Shown piece after piece: positions 10,803-20,880 of a stretch of 61,228 nucleotides of DNA. Source of the DNA: Agromyces mediolanus (GTDB taxonomy: Bacteria; Actinomycetota; Actinomycetes; Actinomycetales; Microbacteriaceae); NCBI RefSeq assembly GCF_014648575.1, contig NZ_BMRJ01000001.1, forward strand, positions 2,003,155-2,064,382. Reading direction: 5' to 3'. Position 1 is the first letter of the stretch, and each line of letters begins with the position of its first letter. The position numbers and the translations under genes are program-made. The notes beneath the pieces are model-generated. The model was not told the DNA's origin and did not search any database. It was given only the letters and a program-made list of their open reading frames with translations.

Positions 10803-12221
10803 ATGACGGACGTACTGATCGACCGCCCAGAGCTCGAAGGACTCGGCGTGTACGAGTTCGGCTGGGCCGACTCGGATGCCGCTGGAGCTTCGGCCCGCCG
10901 CGGACTCTCGCAGGAGGTGGTCGCCGACATCTCGCGTCTGAAGGAAGAACCGGAGTGGATGCTCCAGCGTCGCCTCCGCGCCCTCCAGCTCTTCGACCGC
11001 AAGCCGATGCCCAGCTGGGGCGCCGACCTCTCGGAGATCGACTTCGAGAACATCAAGTACTTCGTGCGGTCCACCGAGAAGCAGGCCCAGAGCTGGGAGG
11101 ACCTGCCCGAGGACATCCGCAACACCTACGAGCGCCTCGGCATCCCCGAGGCGGAGCGTCAGCGCCTCGTCGCCGGCGTCGCCGCGCAGTACGAGTCCGA
11201 GGTCGTCTACCACCAGATCCGCGAGGATCTGGAGGAGCAGGGCGTCATCTTCCTCGACACCGACACCGCGCTCAAGGAGCACCCCGAGATCTTCGAGGAG
11301 TACTTCGGCACCGTCATCCCGGCCGGTGACAACAAGTTCGCCGCGCTGAACACGGCGGTCTGGTCGGGCGGCTCGTTCGTCTACGTGCCGAAGGGCGTCC
11401 ACGTCGAGATCCCGCTGCAGGCCTACTTCCGCATCAACACGGAGAACATGGGCCAGTTCGAGCGCACGCTGATCATCGCCGACGAGGACAGCTACGTGCA
11501 CTACATCGAGGGCTGCACGGCGCCGATCTACAAGAGCGACTCGCTGCACTCGGCCGTCGTCGAGATCATCGTGAAGAAGAACGCCCGCGTTCGGTACACG
11601 ACGATCCAGAACTGGTCGAACAACGTCTACAACCTCGTCACCAAGCGCGCCGTCGCCCACGAGGGCGCCACCATGGAGTGGATCGACGGCAACATCGGCT
11701 CCAAGGTGACGATGAAGTACCCGTCGATCTTCCTGATGGGCGAGCACGCCAAGGGCGAGACCCTCTCGGTCGCCTTCGCGGGCCCCGGCCAGCACCAGGA
11801 CGCGGGCGCCAAGATGATCCACATGGCGCCGTACACGCAGTCCTCGATCGTCTCCAAGTCGATCGCCCGCGGAGGCGGCCGCGCCGGCTACCGCGGCGAG
11901 GTCCGCGTCGACGCGAACGCGCACCACGCGGCCAACACCGTGCGCTGCGACGCGCTGCTCGTCGACACCATCTCGCGCAGCGACACCTACCCGGCGATCG
12001 ACATCCGCGTCGACGACGTGCAGCTCGGCCACGAGGCCACGGTCTCGAAGGTCAGCGAGGAGCAGCTCTTCTACCTGATGGCGCGAGGCATCCCCGAGGA
12101 CGAGGCGATGGCCATGATCGTGCGCGGCTTCATCGAGCCCATCGCGCGCGAGCTGCCCATGGAGTACGCGATGGAACTCAACAAGCTCATCGAGATGGGC
12201 ATGGAAGGATCGGTCGGCTAA
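10803..12221 (+). CDS. sufB: Fe-S cluster assembly protein SufB
   Basis: Scaffold subunit of the SufBC2D complex, which builds iron-sulfur clusters in the cytosol. The 472-residue protein is full length for the family and includes segments [36 protein letters not shown] and [11 protein letters not shown] typical of SufB. The lead gene of the suf operon; the gap to sufD is three bases, which implies coupled translation. No intein is present, unlike some mycobacterial sufB genes. Confidence 0.96.
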   Translation: MTDVLIDRPELEGLGVYEFGWADSDAAGASARRGLSQEVVADISRLKEEPEWMLQRRLRALQLFDRKPMPSWGADLSEIDFENIKYFVRSTEKQAQSWEDLPEDIRNTYERLGIPEAERQRLVAGVAAQYESEVVYHQIREDLEEQGVIFLDTDTALKEHPEIFEEYFGTVIPAGDNKFAALNTAVWSGGSFVYVPKGVHVEIPLQAYFRINTENMGQFERTLIIADEDSYVHYIEGCTAPIYKSDSLHSAVVEIIVKKNARVRYTTIQNWSNNVYNLVTKRAVAHEGATMEWIDGNIGSKVTMKYPSIFLMGEHAKGETLSVAFAGPGQHQDAGAKMIHMAPYTQSSIVSKSIARGGGRAGYRGEVRVDANAHHAANTVRCDALLVDTISRSDTYPAIDIRVDDVQLGHEATVSKVSEEQLFYLMARGIPEDEAMAMIVRGFIEPIARELPMEYAMELNKLIEMGMEGSVG

Positions 12222-12224
12222 GCA

Positions 12225-13406
12225 ATGACCGTCGCAACGCAGAGCACCGCCATGCCCACCGCCGGCCAGCACGGTCTCGTCGCGCACTCGGACGGCCCCG
12301 TCGTCCCGGTGCAGACCCGTTCCGAGCGCTTCCGCTCGGTCGACGTGGCCGACTTCGCCCCCGTCACGGGCCGCGAGCACGAATGGAAGCTGTCCCCGGT
12401 CGCCGCCTTCGCCGACCTCACCTCCGGTGAGCTCGACGGGGCACGCCTCGACCTCGAGACCGCGGGCGCCGAGGGCGTCGCGGTCGAGTGGATCGCCCGC
12501 GACGATGCGCGCATCGGCACCGCGGGCACCCCCGAGGAGCGCGCCTCGGCCAACGCCTGGACGAACTTCGGCGAGGCCCTCCTCATCCGCGTCACCGGCG
12601 AGGACGAGAAGATCGCCACCGTCACCCGCACGGGCCTCGGCGCCACGCCGCGCGCCGCTCACACCGTGATCGAAGCGGCGCCCAACAGCCGCGGCCTCGT
12701 GGTGCTGGGCGGCACCGGTTCCGCCCGGCTCTCCGAGAACGTCGAGGTGATCGTCGGCGAGGGCGCGAACCTCACCGTCGTCTCGGTGCAGGAGTGGGAC
12801 GACGACGCCGTGCACCTCGCAAGCCACTTCGCGCGCATCGGCCGCGACGCCAAGCTCAAGCACATCGTCGTCTCGCTCGGCGGCAAGGTCGTGCGGGTGA
12901 ACCCGTCGACGCACCTCGCCGAGCAGGGCGGCGACGTCGAGGCCCTCGGGCTGTACTTCTCCGACGCGGGCCAGCACCTCGAGCAGCAGGTGTACGTGCA
13001 CCACGACGCCCCGAACACCCGCAGCCGCGTCACCTACAAGGGCGCGCTGCAGGGCGAGGGCGCGCGCAGCGTGTGGATCGGCGACGTCCTCATCGGCAAC
13101 GCGGCGGTCGGCACCGACAGCTACGAGCAGAACCGCAACCTCGTGCTGAGCGACGGCACCCGGGCCGACTCGATCCCGAACCTCGAGATCGAGACGGGCG
13201 ACATCGCGGGCGCCGGGCACGCCTCGGCCACCGGTCGCTTCGACGACGAGCAGCTGTTCTACCTCATGGCCCGCGGCATCACGGAAGAGGAGGCGCGCCG
13301 CCTCGTCGTGCGCGGCTTCCTGACCGAGATCGTGCAGCAGATCGGCGTGGCGGAGCTCGAAGAGCGCCTCACCGCCGCCCTCGAAGCCGAACTGCAGGGC
13401 GCCTGA
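12225..13406 (+). CDS. sufD: Fe-S cluster assembly protein SufD
   Basis: SufB paralogue that forms the SufBCD scaffold and aids iron acquisition. The 393 residues include the beta-helix core and the C-terminal conserved [22 protein letters not shown] segment also present in SufB. It follows sufB by three bases and precedes the Rieske-type ferredoxin gene by one base. The N-terminal roughly 40 residues are variable, as usual in actinobacterial SufD. Confidence 0.94.
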   Translation: MTVATQSTAMPTAGQHGLVAHSDGPVVPVQTRSERFRSVDVADFAPVTGREHEWKLSPVAAFADLTSGELDGARLDLETAGAEGVAVEWIARDDARIGTAGTPEERASANAWTNFGEALLIRVTGEDEKIATVTRTGLGATPRAAHTVIEAAPNSRGLVVLGGTGSARLSENVEVIVGEGANLTVVSVQEWDDDAVHLASHFARIGRDAKLKHIVVSLGGKVVRVNPSTHLAEQGGDVEALGLYFSDAGQHLEQQVYVHHDAPNTRSRVTYKGALQGEGARSVWIGDVLIGNAAVGTDSYEQNRNLVLSDGTRADSIPNLEIETGDIAGAGHASATGRFDDEQLFYLMARGITEEEARRLVVRGFLTEIVQQIGVAELEERLTAALEAELQGA

Positions 13407-13407
13407 G

Positions 13408-13734
13408 ATGGCCGCCGTCCGAGTCTGCGGGGTCGACGAACTCGTCGAGAACCAGGCGTCGCGCTTCGTCCTCGACGGCGTGCCGATCGCGGTGGTGAAG
13501 GACTCCGCCGGCGACGTGTTCGCCATCGGCGACACCTGCACCCACGGCGACATCTCGCTCGCCGAGGGCTTCGTGGAGGACGACACGCTCGAGTGCTGGG
13601 CCCACGGCTCGAAGTTCTCGCTGCGCACCGGCAAGCCGCTCACCCTCCCGGCCTACGAGCCGGTCCCCGTCTACCAGGTCGAGATCTCGGGCGGCGACGT
13701 CCTGATCGACCCCGCGGTCACCGTGACCGTCTGA
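13408..13734 (+). CDS. Rieske-type [2Fe-2S] ferredoxin in the suf operon
   Basis: A 108-residue Rieske domain protein. The cluster ligands are visible as C-x-H in TCTHGDIS near residues 45-52 and C-x2-H in LECWAHGSKF near 62-71. Members in this position are usually annotated as non-heme iron oxygenase ferredoxin subunits, but no oxygenase is nearby; the location between sufD and sufC, one base after sufD, suggests an electron-transfer role in cluster assembly or repair. That role is inference from position. Confidence 0.88.
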   Translation: MAAVRVCGVDELVENQASRFVLDGVPIAVVKDSAGDVFAIGDTCTHGDISLAEGFVEDDTLECWAHGSKFSLRTGKPLTLPAYEPVPVYQVEISGGDVLIDPAVTVTV

Positions 13735-13802
13735 GCGACCCGCTCAGCCCAAGCATCCAGTCGGCCGAGCGCCGAACGACGAAAGAGACCAGAAACCAGA
13801 TC

Positions 13803-14573
<771 letters not shown>

Positions 14574-14594
14574 CCCGGGGCGTAGGATCTGACC

Positions 14595-14924
14595 ATGGTC
14601 ACCTCACTCGCTCCGGAGCGCTACGACGAGGTCGAAGAGGCGCTGAAGGACGTCGTCGACCCCGAGCTCGGCGTCAACATCGTCGACCTCGGCCTCATCT
14701 ACGATCTCGGCTGGGACGACGAGAACGACGCGCTCGTCATCCACATGACGCTCACGAGCGCCGGCTGCCCGCTCACCGACGTGATCGAGGAGCAGACCGC
14801 GCAGGCCCTCGACGGCCACGTCGACGCCTTCCGCATCAACTGGGTGTGGATGCCGCCGTGGGGCCCCGAGCGGATCACCGACGACGGCCGCGACATGATG
14901 CGCGCGCTCGGCTTCGCGATCTGA
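14595..14924 (+). CDS. sufT: DUF59 metal-sulfur cluster assembly factor (SufT-like)
   Basis: A 109-residue DUF59/MIP18-family protein that assists maturation or delivery of iron-sulfur clusters. Family motifs are VVDPELGVNIVDLGLIY near residues 20-36, MTLTSAGCPLTD with the conserved cysteine, and the tryptophan-rich WVWMPPWGPERIT. It follows sufC by 21 bases. The hexamer TAGGAT at 14583-14588 could be an internal -10 that gives a leaderless message. The cysteine desulfurase genes usually found just before it are absent. Confidence 0.9.
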   Translation: MVTSLAPERYDEVEEALKDVVDPELGVNIVDLGLIYDLGWDDENDALVIHMTLTSAGCPLTDVIEEQTAQALDGHVDAFRINWVWMPPWGPERITDDGRDMMRALGFAI

Positions 14925-14937
14925 CATGAACCACCCC

Positions 14938-14973
14938 GGATGCCCCGGTCAGCAGCTGCTGGCCGGGGCATCC
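14938..14973. terminator. Terminator-like perfect hairpin after the suf operon
   Basis: An 11-bp perfect inverted repeat, GGATGCCCCGG and CCGGGGCATCC, encloses the palindrome CAGCAGCTGCTG, so nearly all 36 bases pair. It starts 13 bases after the sufT stop. No T-run follows. It probably ends the suf transcript. Confidence 0.75.
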
Positions 14974-15018
14974 GTCGTCCGGCGTCACAGAGGGCCGAGC
15001 GCGCGTACTGTTGCCGAT

Positions 15019-15831
15019 ATGACGACCACGCCCCGCGACGCTTACACCCACGGACACCACGAGAGCGTGCTGCGCACTCACTCCTGGCGCACGGTGGAGA
15101 ACTCGGCCGCGTACCTCGTGCCGCACCTCCGGCCCGGCCTCGAGGTGCTCGACGTGGGCAGCGGTCCCGGCACCATCTCGATCGACCTCGCCCGTCGGGT
15201 CGGCCCGGGCCGGGTCACCGGGGTGGATGTCTCGGCCGACGTCGTCGCCCAAGCTGCGGGCCTGGCCGAGAGCGAGGGCGTCTCGAACGTCTCCTTCGCC
15301 GTCGGCGACGCGTACGCGCTCGACTTCCCCGACGACAGCTTCGACATCGTGCATGCGCACCAGGTGCTGCAGCACCTCGGTCGACCCGTCGACGCGCTGC
15401 GGGAGTTCCGCCGGGTGCTCCGCCCGGGCGGCGTGCTCGCTGCCCGCGACGTCGACTACGGCGGGCTGATCTGGAGCCCCGACTCGGCGGGCCTCGACCG
15501 CTGGCTGGAGCTCTACGACGCGGTGCACCGCTGGAACGGCGGCGAGCCGAACGCCGGCCGCCGCCTGACCGCGTGGGCCCGCGAGGCGGGATTCTCGGGC
15601 GTCACCGGAACCGGCGCGGTGTGGGTGTTCGCCTCGGAGCTCGACCGCGAGTGGTGGGGCGGCTCCTGGGCCGTGCGCGCGACGGAGTCGAACTTCGCGG
15701 CGCACGCCATCGAGTCCGGGCACTCCAACCCGGAGGAGCTGGCGCGCATCGCCCAGGCGTGGCGCGACTGGGCCGCCGACCCCGACGGCTGGCTGCTGAT
15801 GCCGCACGGCGAGATCATCGCCACGAAGTAG
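15019..15831 (+). CDS. SAM-dependent class I methyltransferase
   Basis: A 270-residue UbiE/Methyltransf_11-type protein. Motif I is LDVGSGPGTISIDLA near residues 41-55, followed by the acidic end of strand 2 in VTGVDVSADVV and the post-motif region FDIVHAHQVLQHL then RVLRPGGVLAARD. The substrate cannot be told from sequence. ATG at 15019 is chosen as it begins just before the conserved YTHGHHESVLRTHSWRT segment; an ATG at 14926 would run through the suf terminator hairpin. It is a single gene with convergent neighbours on its right. Confidence 0.85.
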   Translation: MTTTPRDAYTHGHHESVLRTHSWRTVENSAAYLVPHLRPGLEVLDVGSGPGTISIDLARRVGPGRVTGVDVSADVVAQAAGLAESEGVSNVSFAVGDAYALDFPDDSFDIVHAHQVLQHLGRPVDALREFRRVLRPGGVLAARDVDYGGLIWSPDSAGLDRWLELYDAVHRWNGGEPNAGRRLTAWAREAGFSGVTGTGAVWVFASELDREWWGGSWAVRATESNFAAHAIESGHSNPEELARIAQAWRDWAADPDGWLLMPHGEIIATK

Positions 15832-15858
15832 TGCAGGCCGGACGGCGGGGGAGACCGA

Positions 15859-16098
15859 CTACCAGTCGTCCTCGTCGTCCGGATCGCCGAATGCGGCGGC
15901 ATCGCGCAGCGTGTCGCCGTCGATCACGGTGCCGTCATCGAGCTCGGCGATCGCGCGCCCTTCGAGCCAGGTGAGCGTCCAAGTGCGTCCGGCGCCGTCG
16001 GCGCGGGTCGCCTCGAGCGCGGCGACCCGCGCGCGGGTGTCGGCCGGCACCGAGGCCGGCGGCGTGCTGCCGAACGGCCAGCGGGTGCCGAGTTGCAT
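15859..16098 (-). CDS. Small acidic hypothetical protein
   Basis: I do not recognise this 79-residue protein. It has a C-terminal acidic tail (DPDDEDDW) and a central segment RTWTLTWLEGRAIAELDDGTVIDGD. The start codon shares one base with the stop of the upstream acetyltransferase gene (TGATG), so translation is probably coupled. Codon use matches the neighbours, which supports a real gene. Function unknown. Confidence 0.65.
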   Translation of the reverse strand: MQLGTRWPFGSTPPASVPADTRARVAALEATRADGAGRTWTLTWLEGRAIAELDDGTVIDGDTLRDAAAFGDPDDEDDW

Positions 16099-16547
16099 CA
16101 GGCGTCCATCTCGTAGGTGACCCAGGTGGTGCGGCGGGCGATCCGGTCGTAGAGCGCCTGAGCCGGCTCGTTGTCGGCCGCGGTGATCCAGCTGACCCCG
16201 CCCTGCCCGAGCTCCGCGGAGCGGGCGTGCACGAACTCGATGAGGGCGCGTCCGGCGCCGCTGCCGCGCACCTCCTCGGCGACGTAGAGGTCGTCGAGGT
16301 AGACGCCGGTGGTCGCGCTCAACGTGTCCGGTACGGCCCGGAAGTGCGCGAGGCCCACGGGCGTGCCCTCGGCGTCGACAGCGAGCGCCGCGCGCAGCGG
16401 ATGCTGCTCGTCCTGCAGCCAGGTCCAGACGGTGAGCGCCTTGCGGTCGTCGAGCTCGGTCTCGTAGAAGCGGCAGTACGCCTCGAAGAGCGGGAGCCAG
16501 CCGAAGAAGTCGCCCTCTTCGGCCAGACGGATGTCGATCGTGGTCAT
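16098..16547 (-). CDS. GNAT-family N-acetyltransferase
   Basis: A 149-residue acetyl-CoA-dependent acetyltransferase. The order of elements fits GNAT: an N-terminal strand IDIRLAEEGDF, then LDDLYVAEEVRGSGAGRALIEFV with the acetyl-CoA-binding R-G-S-G-A-G loop, then NEPAQALYDRI. ATG at 16547 has GGGGAAG just upstream; an alternative ATG at 16571 overlaps the valS stop (ATGA) and would add eight residues, so coupling to valS is also possible. Substrate unknown. Confidence 0.85.
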   Translation of the reverse strand: MTTIDIRLAEEGDFFGWLPLFEAYCRFYETELDDRKALTVWTWLQDEQHPLRAALAVDAEGTPVGLAHFRAVPDTLSATTGVYLDDLYVAEEVRGSGAGRALIEFVHARSAELGQGGVSWITAADNEPAQALYDRIARRTTWVTYEMDA

Positions 16548-16567
16548 GCTTCCCCCATGGTTCCAGG

Positions 16568-19150
16568 TCATTCGGCCGGCGTCGCCAGCTCCACGTCGCG
16601 CACCTCGAGCGCCTCGGCCGAGGCGAACTCGAGCGTGTCGATGCGCCCCACCGCGCGCAGGTCGCCAGCGGCGGCCTCGAGCAGCGCGACGGCGTCGGCG
16701 GGCGCGGCGATCACGGCGCGCGACACCGGCGTCTTCTGCGAGGCCTTCGCGTCGGTCTTCGCCCGGCGGATGCCGGTGAGCGCGAGGCTCGCGAGCTCGA
16801 GGAGCTCCACGCCGGCTTCGCCGCGCGCGGCGAGTTCCTCGGCGGCGGGCCACTCGGCGGTGTGCACCGATCCCTCGTTCGACCAGCTCCACGCCTCTTC
16901 GGTCGCGAAGGGGATGACGGGGGCGAACAGGCGCAGCAGCACCGACAGCGCGGTCTTCAGCGCGGCGACGGCGGAGGCCTGCTCGGGGCTCTGCTCGCCG
17001 TACGCGCGCTCCTTGACGAGCTCGAGGTAGTCGTCGCAGAAGGTCCAGAAGAACGTCTCGCTGAGCTCCAGGGCCCGGGCGTGGTCGTAGCTCTCGAGCG
17101 CCTTCGTGGCCTGCTGCACGACGGTCTCGAGCGCGGCGAGCATGCTGCGGTCGATGGGCTCGGTGACCGGAGCATCCGCGTCGCCCTCGAAGGTGAGGAT
17201 GAACTTCGCGGCGTTCAGCACCTTGATGGCGAGCCGGCGGCCGATCTTCACCTGCGTCGGGTTCTGCGGGTCGAAGGCGGCGTCGGTGCCGAGGCGCGAG
17301 GACGCGGCCCAGTAGCGCACCGCGTCGGAGCCGTGCTGCTCCAGGAGCCCGGCCGGGGTGACGACGTTGCCCTTCGACTTCGACATCTTCTTGCGGTCGG
17401 GGTCGACGATGAAGCCGGAGATCGAGGCGTTCGACCAGGGGGCGACGCCGTGCTCGAGCTCGGCGCGGAGCGCGGTCGAGAACAGCCAGGTGCGGATGAT
17501 GTCCTGGCCCTGCGGGCGCAGCGAGTACGGGAAGACGAGCTCGAACAGCTCGGGGTCGCGCTCCCAGCCACCGGCGAGCTGCGGGGTCAGCGAGGAGGTC
17601 GCCCAGGTGTCCATGACGTCGTGCTCGCCGATGAAGCCGCCGGGCGCACCGCGCTGGGCTTCGTCGAAGCCGGGCGCGGGCGTCGAGGACGGGTCGACGG
17701 GCAGCTGCTCGCGGCTCGCGACGATGGGCTCGTCGAAGCGCGGGTTGCCCTCGGCGTCGAGCGGGTACCAGACCGGGATCGGCACGCCGAAGAAGCGCTG
17801 GCGGGAGACGAGCCAGTCGCCCGAGAGCCCGCCGACCCAGTTCTCATAGCGCACGCGCATGAAGTCCGGGTGCCAGTCGATCTCGCGACCGCGGCCGAGC
17901 AGACGTTCCTTGAGGTCCTCGTCGCGGGCGCCGTTCACGATGTACCACTGCCGGGTGGAGACGATCTCGAGGGGGCGGTCGCCCTTCTCGAAGAACTTCA
18001 CCGGGTGGGTGATGGCCTTCGGTTCGCCGAGCAGCTCGCCCGAGGCGCGGAGGAGCTCCACGACGGCCTGCTTGGCCGAGAAGGTGGTCTTGCCGGCGAG
18101 CTGGGCGTACGCCTCGCGGCCGGACTCGCTCGTGATCGCCTCGGGGGCGTCGGCGATGATGCGGCCGTCGAAGCCGATGATCGCGCGGTTCGGCAGCTGC
18201 AGCTCGCGCCACCAGACGACGTCGGTGACGTCGCCGAACGTGCAGATCATCGCGATGCCGGTGCCCTTGTCCTTCTGGGCGAGGTGGTGGGCCACGACGG
18301 GCACTTCGACGCCGAACACCGGGGTCGTGACGGTGGTGCCGAACAGCGGCTGGTAGCGCTCGTCGTCGGGGTGGGCGACGAGGGCGACGCAGGCGGGGAG
18401 GAGCTCCGGACGGCTCGTCTCGATCTCGACGGTGCCGCCGTCGGGGCGCCGGAACGCCACGCGGTGGTAGTGGCCGGGCTGCTCGCGGTCCTCGAGCTCG
18501 GCCTGCGCGACGGCCGTGCGGAACGTGACGTCCCACAGCGTCGGCGCGAGCGCCTGGTAGGCCTCGCCGCGCTCGACGTTGCGGATGAAGGCGAGCTGCG
18601 AGGTGAACAGGGCCTCGTCGGCGATGGTGCGGTAGGACTGGGTCCAGTCGACGGAGAGGCCGAGGCTGCGCCAGAGCGCCTCGAACTGCTGCTCGTCCTC
18701 GACCGTCAGTCGCTCGCAGAGCTCGATGAAGTTGCGTCGCGAGATCGGCACCTGGTCGGCGGCCTTGACGCTCTTGCCCTCGCCGCCTTCGAACGGCGGG
18801 GTGAAGCCGGGCTCGTAGGGGAGCGTGGGGTCGCAGCGGACGCCGTAGTAGTTCTGCACCCGGCGCTCGGTGGGCAGGCCGTTGTCGTCCCAGCCCATCG
18901 GGTAGAAGACCTGCTTGCCGCGCATGCGCTGGAACCGGGCGACGACATCGGTGTGCGTGTAGGAGAACACGTGGCCGATGTGCAGCGAACCGGACGCGGT
19001 CGGCGGGGGAGTGTCGATCGAGTAGATGCACTCGCGGGTCGCCGAGTCGCGGTCGAAGCGGTAGGTGCCCCGGTCTTCCCAGACGCCGCCCCACTTCGTC
19101 TCGAGGCCCTCGAGGGCCGGCTTCTCGGGGATTCGCGCGGTGTCGGTCAT
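16568..19150 (-). CDS. valS: Valyl-tRNA synthetase
   Basis: Class Ia synthetase that charges tRNA-Val. The 860-residue protein has HIGH near residues 57-60, the ValRS WDDNGLPTERR segment, and KMSKS near residues 585-589 in DRKKMSKSKGN. It lacks the long C-terminal coiled coil of the E. coli enzyme and resembles the archaeal-like ValRS subtype found in some bacteria. ATG at 19150 is preferred: it gives the start MTDTARIPEKPALEGLE with GGAGC upstream; an ATG at 19186 would add twelve residues. No T-box is seen in the short upstream gap. Confidence 0.95.
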   Translation of the reverse strand: MTDTARIPEKPALEGLETKWGGVWEDRGTYRFDRDSATRECIYSIDTPPPTASGSLHIGHVFSYTHTDVVARFQRMRGKQVFYPMGWDDNGLPTERRVQNYYGVRCDPTLPYEPGFTPPFEGGEGKSVKAADQVPISRRNFIELCERLTVEDEQQFEALWRSLGLSVDWTQSYRTIADEALFTSQLAFIRNVERGEAYQALAPTLWDVTFRTAVAQAELEDREQPGHYHRVAFRRPDGGTVEIETSRPELLPACVALVAHPDDERYQPLFGTTVTTPVFGVEVPVVAHHLAQKDKGTGIAMICTFGDVTDVVWWRELQLPNRAIIGFDGRIIADAPEAITSESGREAYAQLAGKTTFSAKQAVVELLRASGELLGEPKAITHPVKFFEKGDRPLEIVSTRQWYIVNGARDEDLKERLLGRGREIDWHPDFMRVRYENWVGGLSGDWLVSRQRFFGVPIPVWYPLDAEGNPRFDEPIVASREQLPVDPSSTPAPGFDEAQRGAPGGFIGEHDVMDTWATSSLTPQLAGGWERDPELFELVFPYSLRPQGQDIIRTWLFSTALRAELEHGVAPWSNASISGFIVDPDRKKMSKSKGNVVTPAGLLEQHGSDAVRYWAASSRLGTDAAFDPQNPTQVKIGRRLAIKVLNAAKFILTFEGDADAPVTEPIDRSMLAALETVVQQATKALESYDHARALELSETFFWTFCDDYLELVKERAYGEQSPEQASAVAALKTALSVLLRLFAPVIPFATEEAWSWSNEGSVHTAEWPAAEELAARGEAGVELLELASLALTGIRRAKTDAKASQKTPVSRAVIAAPADAVALLEAAAGDLRAVGRIDTLEFASAEALEVRDVELATPAE

Positions 19151-19215
19151 GGTGCTCCGGTTCGGTATGTGCGGCACCGAGTCCATGGGGGTGCCTGAAT
19201 ATGCGACGCTCCAGC

Positions 19216-20880
19216 CTACCGGGTGCTGGCGGGGCCGTGCGCATCACCGCCCCAGGCGAGTCGCGGAGAATGCCTGATGAGGGCGGCGGTATACGCGTGC
19301 TGCGGGGCGGCGAAGAGCCGGCCTGCGTCACCGTGCTCGAGGACGCGCCCGTGCCGCATGACCGCGAGCTCGTCGCTCATGTGTCTGACCACGCCGAGGT
19401 CGTGCGAAATGAACAGCATCGCGAGCCCGCGCTCGCGCTGCAACTCGTCGAGCAGGTCGAGCACGGCCGCCTGCACGGTCACGTCGAGGGCCGACACGGG
19501 TTCGTCGGCGATCAGGATCTCCGGCCGCGCGGCGAGCGCCCGCGCGATCGCGACCCGTTGGCGCTGGCCGCCGGAGAGCTCGAGCGGATGACTCGCCGCG
19601 ATCGCGGTCGGCAGGCGCACGAGGTCGAGCAGCTCGTGCACCGCCCGCTCGTCGCTCTCCTGCCCGCCCACGCTCAACGCGTCGCGGAGCAGCCGGGCGA
19701 CGCCCCAGCGAGGGTCGAAGGAGCCGTACGGATCCTGCCAGATCGCCCCCATGCGCCGCCGATCGGGCCGTCGCGCGGCCTCGCTCGACTCGCTCCACGG
19801 GCCGCCGTCGAGGCGGACTGCGCCCGCGTCGGGACGCTCCAGGGCGAGGAGCAGGCGCGCGAGGGTCGTCTTGCCGGAGCCGGACTCGCCGACGAGCCCG
19901 AGCGTGCGGCCCGGACGCAGCGCCAGGGAGACGTCGTCGACCGCGACGAGCTCGCTGCCTCTGGACCGGTACACCCGGCGGAGTCCGCTCGCCTCGAGGA
20001 TCGGTGCGGAATCGGCGGTCGAGCCGGCCGGCGGCGCCGCCGCCGCCGGGAGCGGCGCGTTCGGATCGTCGAGCCGCGCCGCCTCCAGCAGCGGCACGCC
20101 GCGCGGCACCTCCGTCGGTACGGCGGCGATCAGCGCCCGGGTCGCCGGGTGCCGGGGCGCGCCGAGCACCTCGGCCGTCGGGCCGCGCTCGACCACCGCG
20201 CCGTCCGCGAGCACGAGCACCTCGTCGGCGATGCCCGACACGACGGCCAGGTCATGGCTGATCAGCAGCACCGCCGTGCCGCGGTCTGCCGCCTCGCGGA
20301 GCAGCTGCAGGACCGTCGCCTGGACGCCGACGTCGAGCGCCGTCGTCGGTTCGTCGGCGATGAGCACCGGGGGATCGAGCACGACCGCCGCCGCGATCAG
20401 CGCGCGCTGGCGCATCCCGCCGGAGAGCTCGCCCGAGCGGCGGTCGATGGTCAGCGCCGGGTGCGGCAGCTCGAGCCGTTCGAGGAGTTCGAGCACGCGC
20501 TGCCGCGCTGCGGCGGGCCGGAGGCCGAGGTGGAGCCGGAGCGCATCGCCGATCTCGCGGCCGATCGGGCGCAGGGGGTCGAGCGAGGCGAGGGCGTCCT
20601 GGAGGACCAGCCCGACCTTCGCGCCCCGCAGGCGTCGCCAGCGCCGCTCGCCGGCCCCGCGGACGTCCTCGCCGTCGAGCTCGAAGCGCTCGGCCTCCAC
20701 CTCGGCGCCGCGTCCGGCCAGACCGAGCAGGGCCCGCGCCGTGACGCTCTTGCCGGAGCCGGACTCGCCGACCAGGGCCACGATCCGGCCGGGGGCGAGA
20801 TCGAGGTCGACCCCGCGCACGACCGCCGTCCCGCCGTATCCGATGCGGAGGCCGCGCACCGTCAGTGCCGCGCCGCTCAT
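19216..20880 (-). CDS. Fused two-domain peptide ABC transporter ATPase (DppD-DppF type)
   Basis: Energises the peptide/nickel-type importer encoded just upstream. The 554-residue protein holds two complete nucleotide-binding domains. The first has GESGSGKSV, LSGGMRQRA and VLIADEPTTALD; the second has GESGSGKTT, LSGGQRQRVA and ILIADEPVSALD, followed by an oligopeptide-type C-terminus with PQHAYTAALI. Many bacteria encode these as two genes; here they are fused. ATG at 20880 overlaps the permease stop by four bases. Confidence 0.9.
   Translation of the reverse strand: MSGAALTVRGLRIGYGGTAVVRGVDLDLAPGRIVALVGESGSGKSVTARALLGLAGRGAEVEAERFELDGEDVRGAGERRWRRLRGAKVGLVLQDALASLDPLRPIGREIGDALRLHLGLRPAAARQRVLELLERLELPHPALTIDRRSGELSGGMRQRALIAAAVVLDPPVLIADEPTTALDVGVQATVLQLLREAADRGTAVLLISHDLAVVSGIADEVLVLADGAVVERGPTAEVLGAPRHPATRALIAAVPTEVPRGVPLLEAARLDDPNAPLPAAAAPPAGSTADSAPILEASGLRRVYRSRGSELVAVDDVSLALRPGRTLGLVGESGSGKTTLARLLLALERPDAGAVRLDGGPWSESSEAARRPDRRRMGAIWQDPYGSFDPRWGVARLLRDALSVGGQESDERAVHELLDLVRLPTAIAASHPLELSGGQRQRVAIARALAARPEILIADEPVSALDVTVQAAVLDLLDELQRERGLAMLFISHDLGVVRHMSDELAVMRHGRVLEHGDAGRLFAAPQHAYTAALIRHSPRLAWGGDAHGPASTR

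Noticed and set aside
10719..13643. 974-codon minus-strand open frame antisense to sufB, sufD and the Rieske gene
   Set aside because: Mirror frame of three well-conserved genes; no recognisable motif or ribosome binding site.
19150..19186. Longer valS with start at 19186
   Set aside because: The extra twelve residues (MDSVPHIPNRST) are not family-like, and the ATG at 19150 has a better ribosome binding site.
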